From Mesorhizobium sp. M2E.F.Ca.ET.219.01.1.1 (GTDB lineage Bacteria > Pseudomonadota > Alphaproteobacteria > Rhizobiales > Rhizobiaceae), in the NCBI RefSeq assembly GCF_004016445.2, contig NZ_SADT02000003.1, positions 62,001 to 126,000 of the forward strand: 64,000 bases of DNA, written 5' to 3'. Below the pieces are notes generated by a model that was given only the letters and a program-made list of their open reading frames with translations, had not been told where the DNA came from and did not search any database. Positions 1-9,787 of this stretch are shown piece by piece. The first letter of the stretch is position 1; every line of letters begins with the position of its first letter. Position numbers and translations under genes: made by a program.

Positions 1-46
1 GGTCTTCCTCTTATAAGATTGCGCTCAGGCAACCTACTTTTCGAAA

Positions 47-700
47 ATGACAAAAATCACGTTTCATAGGATTGAAGAGAGCGACATTCCGCGTATGGCG
101 GCGATGGAAGTGGCCTCATGGGGCTCTTTGGGCGCAGACGAGACGACGATCCGCCGGCGTCTGTCGCTTGGTCACACCATGATCGCAGCCGTTCGAGACA
201 CGGTCATCGCCGGGGCCGTCTGCTTTGTGGAGACCATTGAGGACCCGCGCGACAAGGCGACCTTCCCGGCAACCTTTACCGCTTATTCTTCCCTCGCGCG
301 CTCCGCTCCTCCAAAATCTCTCTATGTCTACAATCTGGGCGTACGCCCGGAGTTTCGGGGAACACCCCTCTCGCGACGGCTATTGGCACGTCTTGTTGAT
401 TATGGCCGCGAGGCAGGGACGCGCTGGATAGTCGGCGACGGTCGCTGTCCTTCTTATGGCGGAGCTCAACAAGATTCTCCGGACAAGGTAGCGATAAATG
501 CCGGCTTCCGAAGAACGATTGACGAATGGCACCGCACCGGAATCATGCCGTCTGTCGGCGATTTGACCCAGGATCCCTTGCTCAACTTCTATCACCGGCT
601 TTTGAAATGCGAGTTTCTTCATCTTGCGCCGGCCTTTCTTCCCGAAGACCTTAGCTCCGGCGGGTATCGCGTCATTTTTGCAGTTGATCTCTGTAAATGA
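47..700 (+). CDS. GNAT-family N-acetyltransferase
   Basis: Predicted 217-residue GNAT-fold acyl-CoA N-acyltransferase. The central stretch 'VYNLGVRPEFRGTPLSRRLL' (about residues 93-112) resembles the acetyl-CoA-binding strand and loop, although the pyrophosphate loop (RGTPLS) is not the canonical Q/RxxGxG/A form. The N-terminal 'ITFHRIEESDIPRMAAME' is typical of the family. The acceptor substrate cannot be read from the sequence. Its stop overlaps the P450 start (ATGA), so the two are probably co-translated, which hints at a shared small-molecule pathway. The DNA looks slightly less GC-rich than the rest of the window. Family assignment is fairly safe; function is unknown. Confidence 0.7.
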   Translation: MTKITFHRIEESDIPRMAAMEVASWGSLGADETTIRRRLSLGHTMIAAVRDTVIAGAVCFVETIEDPRDKATFPATFTAYSSLARSAPPKSLYVYNLGVRPEFRGTPLSRRLLARLVDYGREAGTRWIVGDGRCPSYGGAQQDSPDKVAINAGFRRTIDEWHRTGIMPSVGDLTQDPLLNFYHRLLKCEFLHLAPAFLPEDLSSGGYRVIFAVDLCK

Positions 701-1914
701 CTGAGCATCGAGACCTGTTCGATCCGTTGGCACTCGGCAGCGATCCATTTCCGGCGTTCGCCGGCCGACGCAAGGCGGGCGGAAGCGCCTGGGGGAGGCC
801 GCCATACCCAGAGCTGAACGGGGCTTTGTATGTGTTCAGTCACAAGCTCGTTTCCGAAGCCCTGAAACATCCTCTGCTCCTGCAGGCCCCACCAGGCGCA
901 TACCAGGAGGTACGGCAGAAGATCACGTCGAGCGACGCGCTCGGCCTTCTAACCCGATCGATGCTGCTGTCGGATCCACCCCGTCACCTGCAACTGCGCC
1001 GGCCGCTGTCGGGCCAGATGACCGGTTCTGCCAGCCATGGCATGATCGCGGATCTCCGGCGAGATGCATTGGCGCTGGTCCGCGCTGCCGCAACCGGCCG
1101 GCGGTTCGACGCAATCCGAGAGCTCGCCATACCGTTTTCGGTAGGCGTGCTCGCCAATATACTTGGGATCGACATCGAGGACCCCTCACGCGTGGCTGAC
1201 CTCGCGCAATGCATGGCCGATGCGCTGGACATCAGAACGGCCCAGGTCAGCGAGGATGCGAATGAGGCCTGCCGCGAGTTGTCGGAATGGGTAAATCACA
1301 TCCTTCAGACCGGCAGGATCAGCTCCGGCGGCCTGGTTGCTCGCATGCTTTCAGAGGCAGAGTTGGGCAAATGGGAGAGGGATGATGTCGTGGCCAATGT
1401 GGTGTTCCTGCTTTTCGCCGGTCAGGCAACAGTAGTGGACACGTTTGGAAATGCCCTCCTCGCACTGTCCGCATTCCCGGAGCAGCTGGAGCTGTTGGAG
1501 AGCCAGACCGTATCTTGGCAAGCCGCTGCCGAGGAACTGCTGCGGTACTGCGCTCCCGTGCACTACGCAGGAGCACGCATAGCCGCCGAGGGACTGCAAT
1601 TTGCTGGCCAATTCATCGAGGCCGGGCAAGCTGTCGTACCTGTATTGGCCAGCGCCAACCGGGATGAAGCAGTCTTTCTCGCCGGCGACAGCTTGGATTT
1701 GAGGTCGCGAGTGCCATCTACTCTCACATTCGGCACGGGCCTGCATATTTGCTTGGGGCAACAAGTCGCGAGGCTGGAATTGGCCGCCCTGCTTGAAGCC
1801 CTGTTCACGGCCGCCAAGGACTGGCGACTGGACCTTGAGGCCTGCGTCAGAAGACCATCGATTCTCCTGTTCGGCTTGAAAAGCGCGCCGATGTCGGCTC
1901 GATCGGATCCATGA
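697..1914 (+). CDS. Cytochrome P450
   Basis: Soluble bacterial class I-type cytochrome P450 of 405 residues, the usual length, without a membrane anchor. Key motifs are present: I-helix AGQAT (about 241-245, oxygen-activation threonine 245), ExxR (E280-R283) and the heme-binding loop FGTGLHICLG with proximal ligand Cys352. It should catalyse a monooxygenation using an external ferredoxin and reductase, neither of which is encoded nearby. The start overlaps the acetyltransferase stop by four bases. The I-helix has Q-A where HE or HD is common, which may affect proton delivery. The substrate cannot be inferred. Confidence 0.9.
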   Translation: MTEHRDLFDPLALGSDPFPAFAGRRKAGGSAWGRPPYPELNGALYVFSHKLVSEALKHPLLLQAPPGAYQEVRQKITSSDALGLLTRSMLLSDPPRHLQLRRPLSGQMTGSASHGMIADLRRDALALVRAAATGRRFDAIRELAIPFSVGVLANILGIDIEDPSRVADLAQCMADALDIRTAQVSEDANEACRELSEWVNHILQTGRISSGGLVARMLSEAELGKWERDDVVANVVFLLFAGQATVVDTFGNALLALSAFPEQLELLESQTVSWQAAAEELLRYCAPVHYAGARIAAEGLQFAGQFIEAGQAVVPVLASANRDEAVFLAGDSLDLRSRVPSTLTFGTGLHICLGQQVARLELAALLEALFTAAKDWRLDLEACVRRPSILLFGLKSAPMSARSDP

Positions 1915-1998
1915 CTGTGTCCGGATGTCCCACCGAAACCGACACGGGGCGCCTCCACCGGAAGCCGCGAGCGACCAATTGAAGCGGCGCCGCAATGT

Positions 1999-2023
1999 TG
2001 ACTTTATCAATCAGGTATTGATA
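1999..2023. promoter_or_regulatory. Candidate iron-responsive operator upstream of fbpA
   Basis: Two overlapping signals lie 49-73 bases before the fbpA start. Bases 1999-2013 fit TGA-N9-TCA, the IRO-box pattern bound by the rhizobial iron regulator RirA. Bases 2005-2023 form a perfect 7-bp dyad (TATCAAT, 5-base spacer, ATTGATA). Position before an iron importer supports a role in iron control. The motifs are seen directly; the regulator is inferred. Confidence 0.5.
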
Positions 2024-2071
2024 GGTGCGATCCGATTGACCCCCTGTCTCCAGATTTGAGGACGATGCCCC

Positions 2072-3076
2072 ATGAAGACTGCCCTTTCCACGCTCGCCGG
2101 CGCCGCGCTGGCGCTTGGCCTGATCGCCGGCCCGGCCATGGCAGAGGATCAAGGCATCGTCGTCTACAATGCCCAGCATGAGAGCCTCGCCAAGGAATGG
2201 GCAAAAGGCTTCACCAAGGAGACCGGCATCAAGGTCACGCTGCGCAACGGCGGCGACAGTGACTTCTCCAACCAGATCGTCGCCGAGGGGGCGGCCTCTC
2301 CGGCCGACGTGTTCCTGACCGAGAATTCGCCGGCCATGGCGCTGGTCGAGGCGGCCGGCCTGTTTGCCCAGGTCGACCCCGGCACCCTCGCCCAGGTTCC
2401 CCAGGAATACCAGCCGTCGAGCGGCAAATGGGTCGGCGTCGCCGCCCGCAGCACCGTCTTTGCCTACAACAAGGACAAGCTGAAGGAAGACCAGCTCCCC
2501 AAGTCGCTGCTCGATCTCGCCGATCCGAGCTGGAAAGGCCGCTGGGCCGCCTCGCCCTCAGGGGCCGACTTCCAGGCCATCGTCAGCGCCCTGCTCCAGC
2601 TCAAGGGCGAGGCCGCGACCACCGACTGGCTGAAGGCCATGAAGGAGAATTTCACCGCCTACAAGGGCAACAGCACTGTCATGAAGGCGGTCAATGCCGG
2701 CGAGATCGATGGCGGCGTGATCTACCACTATTACTGGTTCGGCGATCAGGCCAAGACCGGCGAGAACAGCAAGAATGTCGGCCTGCACTATTTCAAGAAC
2801 CAGGACCCGGGCGCCTTCGTTTCGGTGTCGGGCGGCGGCGTGCTGGCTTCCAGCAAGCATCAGAAGGAAGCCCAGGCGTTCCTGAAGTGGGTGACCGGCA
2901 AGGGCGGCCAGGACGTGCTGAAGACGGGCACGTCGTATGAATATGCGGTCGGCAAGGATGCCCAGTCCAACCCTAAGCTGGTGCCGCTGGCCGACCTGCA
3001 GGCGCCGAAAATCGATCCGGCGACGCTGAATTCCAAGAAGGTCATCGACCTGATGACGCAAGCCGGCTTGCTTTAG
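2072..3076 (+). CDS. fbpA: Ferric-iron ABC transporter periplasmic binding protein
   Basis: Periplasmic Fe(III)-binding protein of the FbpA/AfuA/FutA type, 334 residues. A cleavable signal peptide spans residues 1-24 (ending AMA before EDQ). The mature protein starts 'IVVYNAQHESLAKEW', typical of this family, and carries the tandem tyrosines Y220-Y221 in 'YHYYWFGDQ' that ligate iron in FbpA proteins. It delivers iron to the permease and ATPase encoded downstream. A terminator-like hairpin follows the gene, which would let the binding protein be made in excess over the membrane components. A candidate RirA operator lies upstream. Confidence 0.9.
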   Translation: MKTALSTLAGAALALGLIAGPAMAEDQGIVVYNAQHESLAKEWAKGFTKETGIKVTLRNGGDSDFSNQIVAEGAASPADVFLTENSPAMALVEAAGLFAQVDPGTLAQVPQEYQPSSGKWVGVAARSTVFAYNKDKLKEDQLPKSLLDLADPSWKGRWAASPSGADFQAIVSALLQLKGEAATTDWLKAMKENFTAYKGNSTVMKAVNAGEIDGGVIYHYYWFGDQAKTGENSKNVGLHYFKNQDPGAFVSVSGGGVLASSKHQKEAQAFLKWVTGKGGQDVLKTGTSYEYAVGKDAQSNPKLVPLADLQAPKIDPATLNSKKVIDLMTQAGLL

Positions 3077-3108
3077 TTCGCGTTCGTCCTAAAAGGGCAA
3101 ACGACCGT

Positions 3109-3149
3109 GCTCCCGCGGGAACTCGCTTCCGTGGGAGCGCTTTTGTTTT
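3109..3149 (+). terminator. Partial terminator between fbpA and fbpB
   Basis: A GC-rich inverted repeat (GCTCCC at 3109-3114 pairing with GGGAGC at 3133-3138, with further pairing inside) is followed by a T-rich run (3140-3149). It sits between the binding-protein gene and the permease gene and probably attenuates read-through or protects the fbpA transcript end. Confidence 0.7.
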
Positions 3150-3236
3150 GGAGATGGCCTCGTCGATGACGATCATCTGCGTTTGCGGCCGCGGCCGCGG
3201 TTCATCACGTCGCTTCCGGGCGGCCTATTCCGACTG

Positions 3237-4811
3237 ATGGCGTCCGCGATCCACCTCACGCCTTCCGCGCTGCCGGCGGCCGGAATGAAGAAGCGCCGGG
3301 CCATGTCGTGGATCACGCTCGCCGCGGCTCTGATCTCGCTCATCGCGCTGCTGCCTCTCGCCTTCATTGTCTCGGTCGCGATCCAGACCGGCTGGGACAC
3401 CGTGGTGGCATTGATCTTTCGCCCGCGCGTCGGCGAGCTGCTGATCAACACCGTGCTCCTCATCATCATCACCGTGCCGATCGCCATCACGCTGTCGGTG
3501 GCGCTGGCCTGGCTGACTGAACGCAGCGACCTGCCGGGCAATCGGCTGTGGTCGTGGCTGTCGGTGGCGCCGCTCGCCATCCCTGCTTTCGTGCACTCCT
3601 ATGCCTGGATCAGCTTTGTCCCTGGCCTGCACGGGCTGTGGGCCGGCGTGCTGGTCTCCGTTATCGCCTATTTCCCGTTCCTCTATCTGCCGATCTCCGC
3701 GGCATTGCGCCGTCTCGACCCGGCTCTGGAGGATGCGGCGGCGGCGCTTGGCCTAGGCCCCTGGCGGGTTTTCGCGCGCGTCGTGCTGCCGCAGCTGAGG
3801 CTCGCCATCTGCGGCGGCTCGCTGCTGGTCGGCCTGCATCTGCTCGCCGAATACGGCCTCTACGTCTTCATCCGTTTCGATACGTTCACCACCGCGATCG
3901 TCGACCAGTTCCAGTCGACCTTCAACGGCCCCGCCGCCAACATGCTGGCGGCGGTGCTTGTGGCCTGCTGCCTCTTTCTGCTCGCGCTCGAGGTGATCAT
4001 CCGCGGCGAGGAACGCTACGCCCGCGTCGGCTCCGGCGCCGCGCGCAAGCAGCAGCGCGCCCGGCTTGGCCGCGCCACGCCGGCCTGCCTGTCCTTGCCG
4101 GCGGCCGTCGCGCTGCTGTCGCTCGGCGTGCCCTTCGTCACTGTCGGCCGCTGGCTGCTGGCGGGAGGCGCGGATGTCTGGCGCTGGGACGAGATCAGCC
4201 TGGCGCTTGGCCAGACGCTGTTCCTGGCCATCGTTGGCGCCGTGCTTGCAACACTTGCCGCCATGCCGATGGCCTGGATCTCGATCCGCGCGCCGGGACG
4301 GCTGCAGCGCCTGCTCGAGGGCTGCAACTACATCGTCGGCGCCCTGCCGGGCGTGGTCATTGCGCTGGCGCTGGTGACGATCACCGTGCGCGTCTCGCTG
4401 CCGCTCTACCAGACGCTGTTCACCATCCTGTTCGGTTATGCGCTGATGTTTTTGCCGCGCGCGCTGGTCAGCCTGCGCGCCTCGATCGCGCAGGCCCCGG
4501 TGGAGCTGGAACGCGCCGCTTCCAGCCTCGGCCGGCCGCCGGTCAAGGCGCTGTGGGCGACGACCATCCGCCTGTCGGCGCCGGGCGCGGCGGCCGGCAT
4601 GGCGATGGTGGCGCTCGGCATCACCAACGAGCTCACCGCCACCCAGATGCTGGCGCCCAACGGCACCCGCACCCTGGCGATGGCCTTTTGGTCCTACAGC
4701 GGTGAGATCGACTACGCCTCCGCCGCTCCCTATGCGCTGATCATGGTGGCGATGTCGTTGCCGATGACTTGGTGGCTCTACGTCCAGTCGAAGCGGATGG
4801 CCGGACGATGA
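3237..4811 (+). CDS. fbpB: Ferric-iron ABC transporter permease
   Basis: Inner-membrane permease with two fused permease halves, as in FbpB/AfuB proteins; 524 residues from this start. Hydrophobic segments run throughout. Each half carries an EAA-type cytoplasmic loop: 'LEDAAAALGLGPWRVFARVVLPQLR' near the middle and 'LERAASSLGRPPVKALWATTIRLSAPG' near the end, which dock on the ATPase. The start is uncertain: an in-frame TTG at 3183, ATG at 3237 or ATG at 3285, and the last lies closest to the first membrane segment. The stop overlaps the fbpC start by four bases. Confidence 0.88.
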   Translation: MASAIHLTPSALPAAGMKKRRAMSWITLAAALISLIALLPLAFIVSVAIQTGWDTVVALIFRPRVGELLINTVLLIIITVPIAITLSVALAWLTERSDLPGNRLWSWLSVAPLAIPAFVHSYAWISFVPGLHGLWAGVLVSVIAYFPFLYLPISAALRRLDPALEDAAAALGLGPWRVFARVVLPQLRLAICGGSLLVGLHLLAEYGLYVFIRFDTFTTAIVDQFQSTFNGPAANMLAAVLVACCLFLLALEVIIRGEERYARVGSGAARKQQRARLGRATPACLSLPAAVALLSLGVPFVTVGRWLLAGGADVWRWDEISLALGQTLFLAIVGAVLATLAAMPMAWISIRAPGRLQRLLEGCNYIVGALPGVVIALALVTITVRVSLPLYQTLFTILFGYALMFLPRALVSLRASIAQAPVELERAASSLGRPPVKALWATTIRLSAPGAAAGMAMVALGITNELTATQMLAPNGTRTLAMAFWSYSGEIDYASAAPYALIMVAMSLPMTWWLYVQSKRMAGR

Positions 4812-5890
4812 GCTTTCTCGAACTCAGCGATGTTGCCAAGAGCTATGGTCCGGTGACGGCGCTGGGGGGCGTCGACCTTCAGGTCGAAAGCGGCAGCCGC
4901 ACCGCGATCGTCGGGCCGTCCGGCTGCGGCAAGACCACCTTGCTCAGGCTGATTGCCGGCTTCGAGGCGCCCGATCGCGGCCGCATCGCGCTTGACGGCA
5001 AGGTGCTCGCCAATGGCGGGGCGGCCGTGCCGGCGCATCGCCGCGGCATCGGCGTGGTGGCCCAGGATGGCGCCCTGTTCCCGCATCTCAGCATCGCCGA
5101 CAATATCGGTTTCGGCATCGCGCGGAACGCCGACAAACGGGCTGAGCATATCGTCGAGCTCGCCTATATCGTCGGGTTGGACAAGGCGATCCTGAAACGA
5201 CGGCCGCACGAGTTGTCCGGCGGCCAGCAGCAGCGCGTGGCGCTGGCACGCGCCATGGCGATGAAGCCGAGGCTGATGCTGCTGGACGAACCCTTCTCGG
5301 CGCTCGATACCGGGCTTCGCGCTTCGATGCGCAAGGCGGTTGCCGAGCTTCTGGAAGAGGCGGGCATCACCACCATCCTGGTCACGCACGACCAGGCCGA
5401 GGCGCTGTCCTTCGCCAGCCAGGTGGCGGTGATGCGCGACGGCCTGTTCTCGCAGATCGGCACGCCGCGCGAGCTCTATTTCCAGCCCAGGGACAGGATG
5501 GTCGCCGAATTCCTCGGCGACGCCATCATCGTGCCCGCCAGGATCGCGGATGGCTTCGCCGTGTCGCGGCTCGGCCGCATCGCCGTCGACACGAAGGAAC
5601 GGCGCGATGTCGCGCGCATCATGCTGCGGCCCGAGCAGATCCTGCTCAAGCTGACCTCGCGCGAAGGCATGTCGGGCACACCGGACATGCTGTTCGGCGA
5701 GGTGACGGACTGCGAATTCGCGGGCGCCGTCTGCACCGTGGCGGTACGGCTGCTCAACAGCCCGGATCCGCCGGACGCGGCAGCGATCGGCAACACGCCG
5801 CTCATCTTGCGCAGGACGGGCATGGATGCGCCGGCGGTCGGCGAGATCGTGCGCCTCACCGTCACTGGCAAGGCGCATGTCTTTGCCTGA
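4808..5890 (+). CDS. fbpC: Ferric-iron ABC transporter ATP-binding protein
   Basis: ATPase of the iron importer, 360 residues. Walker A GPSGCGKTT (36-44), signature LSGGQQQR, Walker B LMLLDEP and the switch histidine in 'LVTHDQAEA' are all present. About 130 C-terminal residues form a TOBE-like regulatory domain, as in FbpC. The ATG at 4808 is chosen because it overlaps the fbpB stop (ATGA) and is followed at once by the conserved 'FLELSDVAKSYGPVTAL'. It completes the fbpA-fbpB-fbpC order and ends 20 bases before a convergent phosphodiesterase gene. Confidence 0.9.
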   Translation: MSFLELSDVAKSYGPVTALGGVDLQVESGSRTAIVGPSGCGKTTLLRLIAGFEAPDRGRIALDGKVLANGGAAVPAHRRGIGVVAQDGALFPHLSIADNIGFGIARNADKRAEHIVELAYIVGLDKAILKRRPHELSGGQQQRVALARAMAMKPRLMLLDEPFSALDTGLRASMRKAVAELLEEAGITTILVTHDQAEALSFASQVAVMRDGLFSQIGTPRELYFQPRDRMVAEFLGDAIIVPARIADGFAVSRLGRIAVDTKERRDVARIMLRPEQILLKLTSREGMSGTPDMLFGEVTDCEFAGAVCTVAVRLLNSPDPPDAAAIGNTPLILRRTGMDAPAVGEIVRLTVTGKAHVFA

Positions 5891-5910
5891 CTGCTAGACT
5901 AAAGCGGCCT

Positions 5911-6708
5911 TTAACGGACTCGTTCGCCCGTGGCCGGCGACCAGAGCGGCCATTGCTCCAGGAAATCGCAGCTGTGGATGACGACGCGGGCACCGTCGAT
6001 CAGGATGATCGAATAGGCGGGCGGCGCCTGCTCGACCATCTCGTCGCCGACCACGTCGAGCATGAAGCGGGCGTGCAGGCCGCGCTGCACCGAGAACGGA
6101 ATGCCGGCGACGGTGCCGGCTATGTCGCGGTGGACATGGCCGAAGAAGATGTAGCGGACATTGCCGTGGCGCGTCAGCACGTTGATGAGCCGCTGCGGCT
6201 GCTCGAGCCCGAGCGGGTCGAGCAGCGTGAGCCCAAGCTCGACCGGCGGATGGTGCAGGAAGATATAGGCGGCCTTGCCCGCCGCCTCGGCGAGCCGCGC
6301 ATCGAGCCAGCCAAGCCGGTCGTCGCACAACTCGCCGGTGACGCGGCCTTCGGCCAGGCTGTCGAGGAAAATGAGCTGCCCCTCCGGCGTGTCGAAAACC
6401 GACTGCACGAAACCGTTGCCGTCGGTCCCGTTTTCCGGGAAGACGGCGATGAGGTTGGCGCGCCGGTCGTGGTTTCCGGGCAGCAGCCGGTAAGGCACGG
6501 CAAGCCGGCTCAGCGCCGCCTTCAGGTCGGCATAGCTGTCGGCCTCGCCGTCGTCGGTCAGGTCGCCGGTGAAGATGCAGAGCGCCGCATCGCTGTGGCG
6601 CTGATTAATATGGTCGATGCAATGATCGAGCCGCTCATTCAGGTTCGCGCCATATCGCATCTCGCGCAGACGGCCGAGATGGACGTCGGTAACCTGGATG
6701 ATCTTCAT
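5911..6708 (-). CDS. GpdQ/Icc-like metallophosphodiesterase
   Basis: Calcineurin-like metallophosphodiesterase, 265 residues. The metal-binding motifs appear in order: DVHLG near the N-terminus, GDLTDDG, GNHD, HHPP and GHVH. This motif set fits cyclic-nucleotide or glycerophosphodiester phosphodiesterases (CpdA/GpdQ). As the last gene of a ugp-type operon it most likely cleaves imported glycerophosphodiesters to glycerol-3-phosphate and an alcohol; that role is inferred from context. The start used is the ATG before 'KIIQVTDVHLG'; an in-frame upstream start would add five residues. No signal peptide, so cytoplasmic. Confidence 0.82.
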   Translation of the reverse strand: MKIIQVTDVHLGRLREMRYGANLNERLDHCIDHINQRHSDAALCIFTGDLTDDGEADSYADLKAALSRLAVPYRLLPGNHDRRANLIAVFPENGTDGNGFVQSVFDTPEGQLIFLDSLAEGRVTGELCDDRLGWLDARLAEAAGKAAYIFLHHPPVELGLTLLDPLGLEQPQRLINVLTRHGNVRYIFFGHVHRDIAGTVAGIPFSVQRGLHARFMLDVVGDEMVEQAPPAYSIILIDGARVVIHSCDFLEQWPLWSPATGERVR

Positions 6709-6754
6709 GCCCTGAACCCTCAATCAAAATGTTCGCATAACCGACGGGAAGGGA

Positions 6755-7861
<1,107 letters not shown>

Positions 7862-7873
7862 CTTATCGTCTCC

Positions 7874-8788
7874 TTATTTTTCGGTGGCGATCAGGCCGCG
7901 CACGAACCATCGCTGCATCAGCACCACTACCATCATAGGCGGCAGCATGATGATCAGCGTGCCGGCCATGGCGATATGCCATTCCGGCGCGCCGCCGACA
8001 TTGGGAATGAGCTGCTTCAGCTCGGTCACCGCCATCGCATGCGACTGATCCGTGGTGATAAGCAGCGGCCACAGATACTGGTTCCAGGCCCACAGGAACA
8101 TGATGGTGCCGAGCGCCGCCATGTTGTTGCGCGACAGCGGCAACAGGATATCGACGAAGAAGCGCAGCGCGCCGGCGCCGTCCATGCGCGCCGCCTCGGT
8201 CAACTCGTCCGGCACGGTCAGGAAGAACTGGCGGTAGAGGAAAGTGCCGGTGGCGGTCGCAATCAGCGGCAGGATCAGGCCGCTATAGGAATTGAGCAGC
8301 CCCAGGCTGAGCTGGACCTGAACCCCCGATATCTTCTCGATCAGCCAGGACAGCCCTGTCAGGTCCATGATCGTCTGATAGGGCTCGAGCACGTTGGCGA
8401 CCACCGCATAGGTCGGCACGATGCGCACTTCGAGCGGCAGCATCAGCGTGATGAAGATCAGCCAGAAGATCAGCATACGGCCGGGGTAGCGGAAATAGAC
8501 GATCGAGAAGGCGGTGAGCGCCGAGATGATCACTTTGCCGGCGGCAACGCCAAACGCCATGATGAAGGAATTGAGCAGCTTCGGGCCGAGATCGGCCGTC
8601 GTCCATGCCGTCTTGATGTTGACCCAGAAGTCGCTGCCCGGCAGCAGCGACATCGGCACGTCGTTGACGTCCTTCAGATTGTGCGAGGCGGCGATCGCCA
8701 CGATGACGAACGGCGCAACGCAGAACACGAAGCCGGCGAACAGGATCAGATGCGTGAAGAAATTGAGGATCGGGGTGCGCTCGACCAT
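7874..8788 (-). CDS. ugpE: sn-Glycerol-3-phosphate ABC transporter permease UgpE
   Basis: Inner-membrane permease of the MalG/UgpE type, 304 residues and about six membrane segments. The EAA loop reads 'VPDELTEAARMDGAGALRFFVDILLPLSR' in the C-terminal half. The ATG at 8788, eight bases beyond the ugpA stop, starts 'MVERTPILNFFTHLILFAGFVFC'. It pairs with UgpA to form the membrane channel. Reading continues openly upstream in this frame, but that part is an out-of-frame shadow of ugpA. Confidence 0.9.
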   Translation of the reverse strand: MVERTPILNFFTHLILFAGFVFCVAPFVIVAIAASHNLKDVNDVPMSLLPGSDFWVNIKTAWTTADLGPKLLNSFIMAFGVAAGKVIISALTAFSIVYFRYPGRMLIFWLIFITLMLPLEVRIVPTYAVVANVLEPYQTIMDLTGLSWLIEKISGVQVQLSLGLLNSYSGLILPLIATATGTFLYRQFFLTVPDELTEAARMDGAGALRFFVDILLPLSRNNMAALGTIMFLWAWNQYLWPLLITTDQSHAMAVTELKQLIPNVGGAPEWHIAMAGTLIIMLPPMMVVVLMQRWFVRGLIATEK

Positions 8789-8796
8789 GGCCCGCC

Positions 8797-9681
8797 TCAG
8801 CGATAATGCACGCGCCGCTCGATGAAGCGGAACTGGACGATGGTGAGCGCGACGATCAATAGCATCAGGATGATGCTCTGCGCGGCCGCGCCGGAGTAAT
8901 CCAGGCCTTTGAAGCCGTCGGAATAGATCTTGTAGACCATCAGATTGGTGGCGTTGGCCGGCCCGCCGGCGGTCATGATGTCGACGATGCCGAAGGAATC
9001 CTGGAAACTCTCGGTGATGTTGATGACCAGCAGGAAAAAGATCGTCGGCGTGATCAGCGGGAACTGGATGTCCCAGAACCGCCGGATGACGCCGGAGCCG
9101 TCCATCGCCGCCGCCTCGATCAGCGAACGCGGGATCGCCTGCAAGGCGGCAAGGAAGAAGATGAAGTTGTAGCCGACATATTTCCATGAAAAGGCGATGA
9201 TGACGGATGCCATCGCGTCGGCGCCGTCGAGGCCGGGGTCCCAGAAGCCGGGCCAAACCTTGTTGACGACGGCCATGAAGCCGGCCTCCGGCGCCAGGAT
9301 GAAACGAAATGCCAGCGCCAGCGCCGGCGCGGCGATGCCGTAAGGCCAGATCAGCACCACGCGATAGAGCCACGAGCCGGCAAGCTGCCGGTCGGTCAGG
9401 GCGGCGAGCACCAGCGCGATGACCATCGCCAGGCCCGTGCTGATCCCGGCGAAGATCATGCTGGCGGTGATGGAATTCCAGTAGTCGGCGTTGGCGAGGA
9501 TCGAGCGGAAATTGTCGAGCCCGACCCAGATGTTGCCGCCGCCCCAGGGCTGCTGCAGCGTCAGCGACCAGTAGACCGCCTGGCCGGCCGGCCAGTAGAA
9601 GAAGGTGAAGATCAGGATGAGCTGCGGCACCGCGAATAGGATGCCGATCGTCCATCTGCCGAAAGTGACGCGTTTTTCCAT
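8797..9681 (-). CDS. ugpA: sn-Glycerol-3-phosphate ABC transporter permease UgpA
   Basis: Inner-membrane permease of the MalF/UgpA type, 294 residues, six predicted membrane segments. The EAA motif is 'IPRSLIEAAAMDGSGVIRRFWDIQFPLITPT'. It is the first permease gene after ugpB, from which it is separated by about 100 bases containing a strong hairpin. It forms the transport channel with UgpE. Confidence 0.9.
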   Translation of the reverse strand: MEKRVTFGRWTIGILFAVPQLILIFTFFYWPAGQAVYWSLTLQQPWGGGNIWVGLDNFRSILANADYWNSITASMIFAGISTGLAMVIALVLAALTDRQLAGSWLYRVVLIWPYGIAAPALALAFRFILAPEAGFMAVVNKVWPGFWDPGLDGADAMASVIIAFSWKYVGYNFIFFLAALQAIPRSLIEAAAMDGSGVIRRFWDIQFPLITPTIFFLLVINITESFQDSFGIVDIMTAGGPANATNLMVYKIYSDGFKGLDYSGAAAQSIILMLLIVALTIVQFRFIERRVHYR

Positions 9682-9742
9682 CGATCCGCCGATGCAGTGG
9701 AACCCATCAGCCCGCCTTCGCGGGACAAACTAGATATGAAAT

Positions 9743-9771
9743 GGCCGCCCGTCGAATCTCGACGGGCGGCC
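9743..9771 (-). terminator. Strong hairpin between ugpB and ugpA
   Basis: A perfect 13-bp inverted repeat (arms 9743-9755 and 9759-9771) with a 3-base ATC loop lies just downstream of the ugpB stop. There is no long T-run after it on the minus strand. This points to partial termination or 3'-end protection of ugpB mRNA, giving more binding protein than permease, rather than full termination. Confidence 0.65.
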
Positions 9772-9787
9772 GTTGTGCTATCCGGGA

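Noticed and set aside
7874..9655. 593-codon open frame spanning ugpE and ugpA
   Set aside because: The upstream 290 codons are an Arg/Pro/Ala-rich out-of-frame shadow of ugpA; ugpE starts at 8788.
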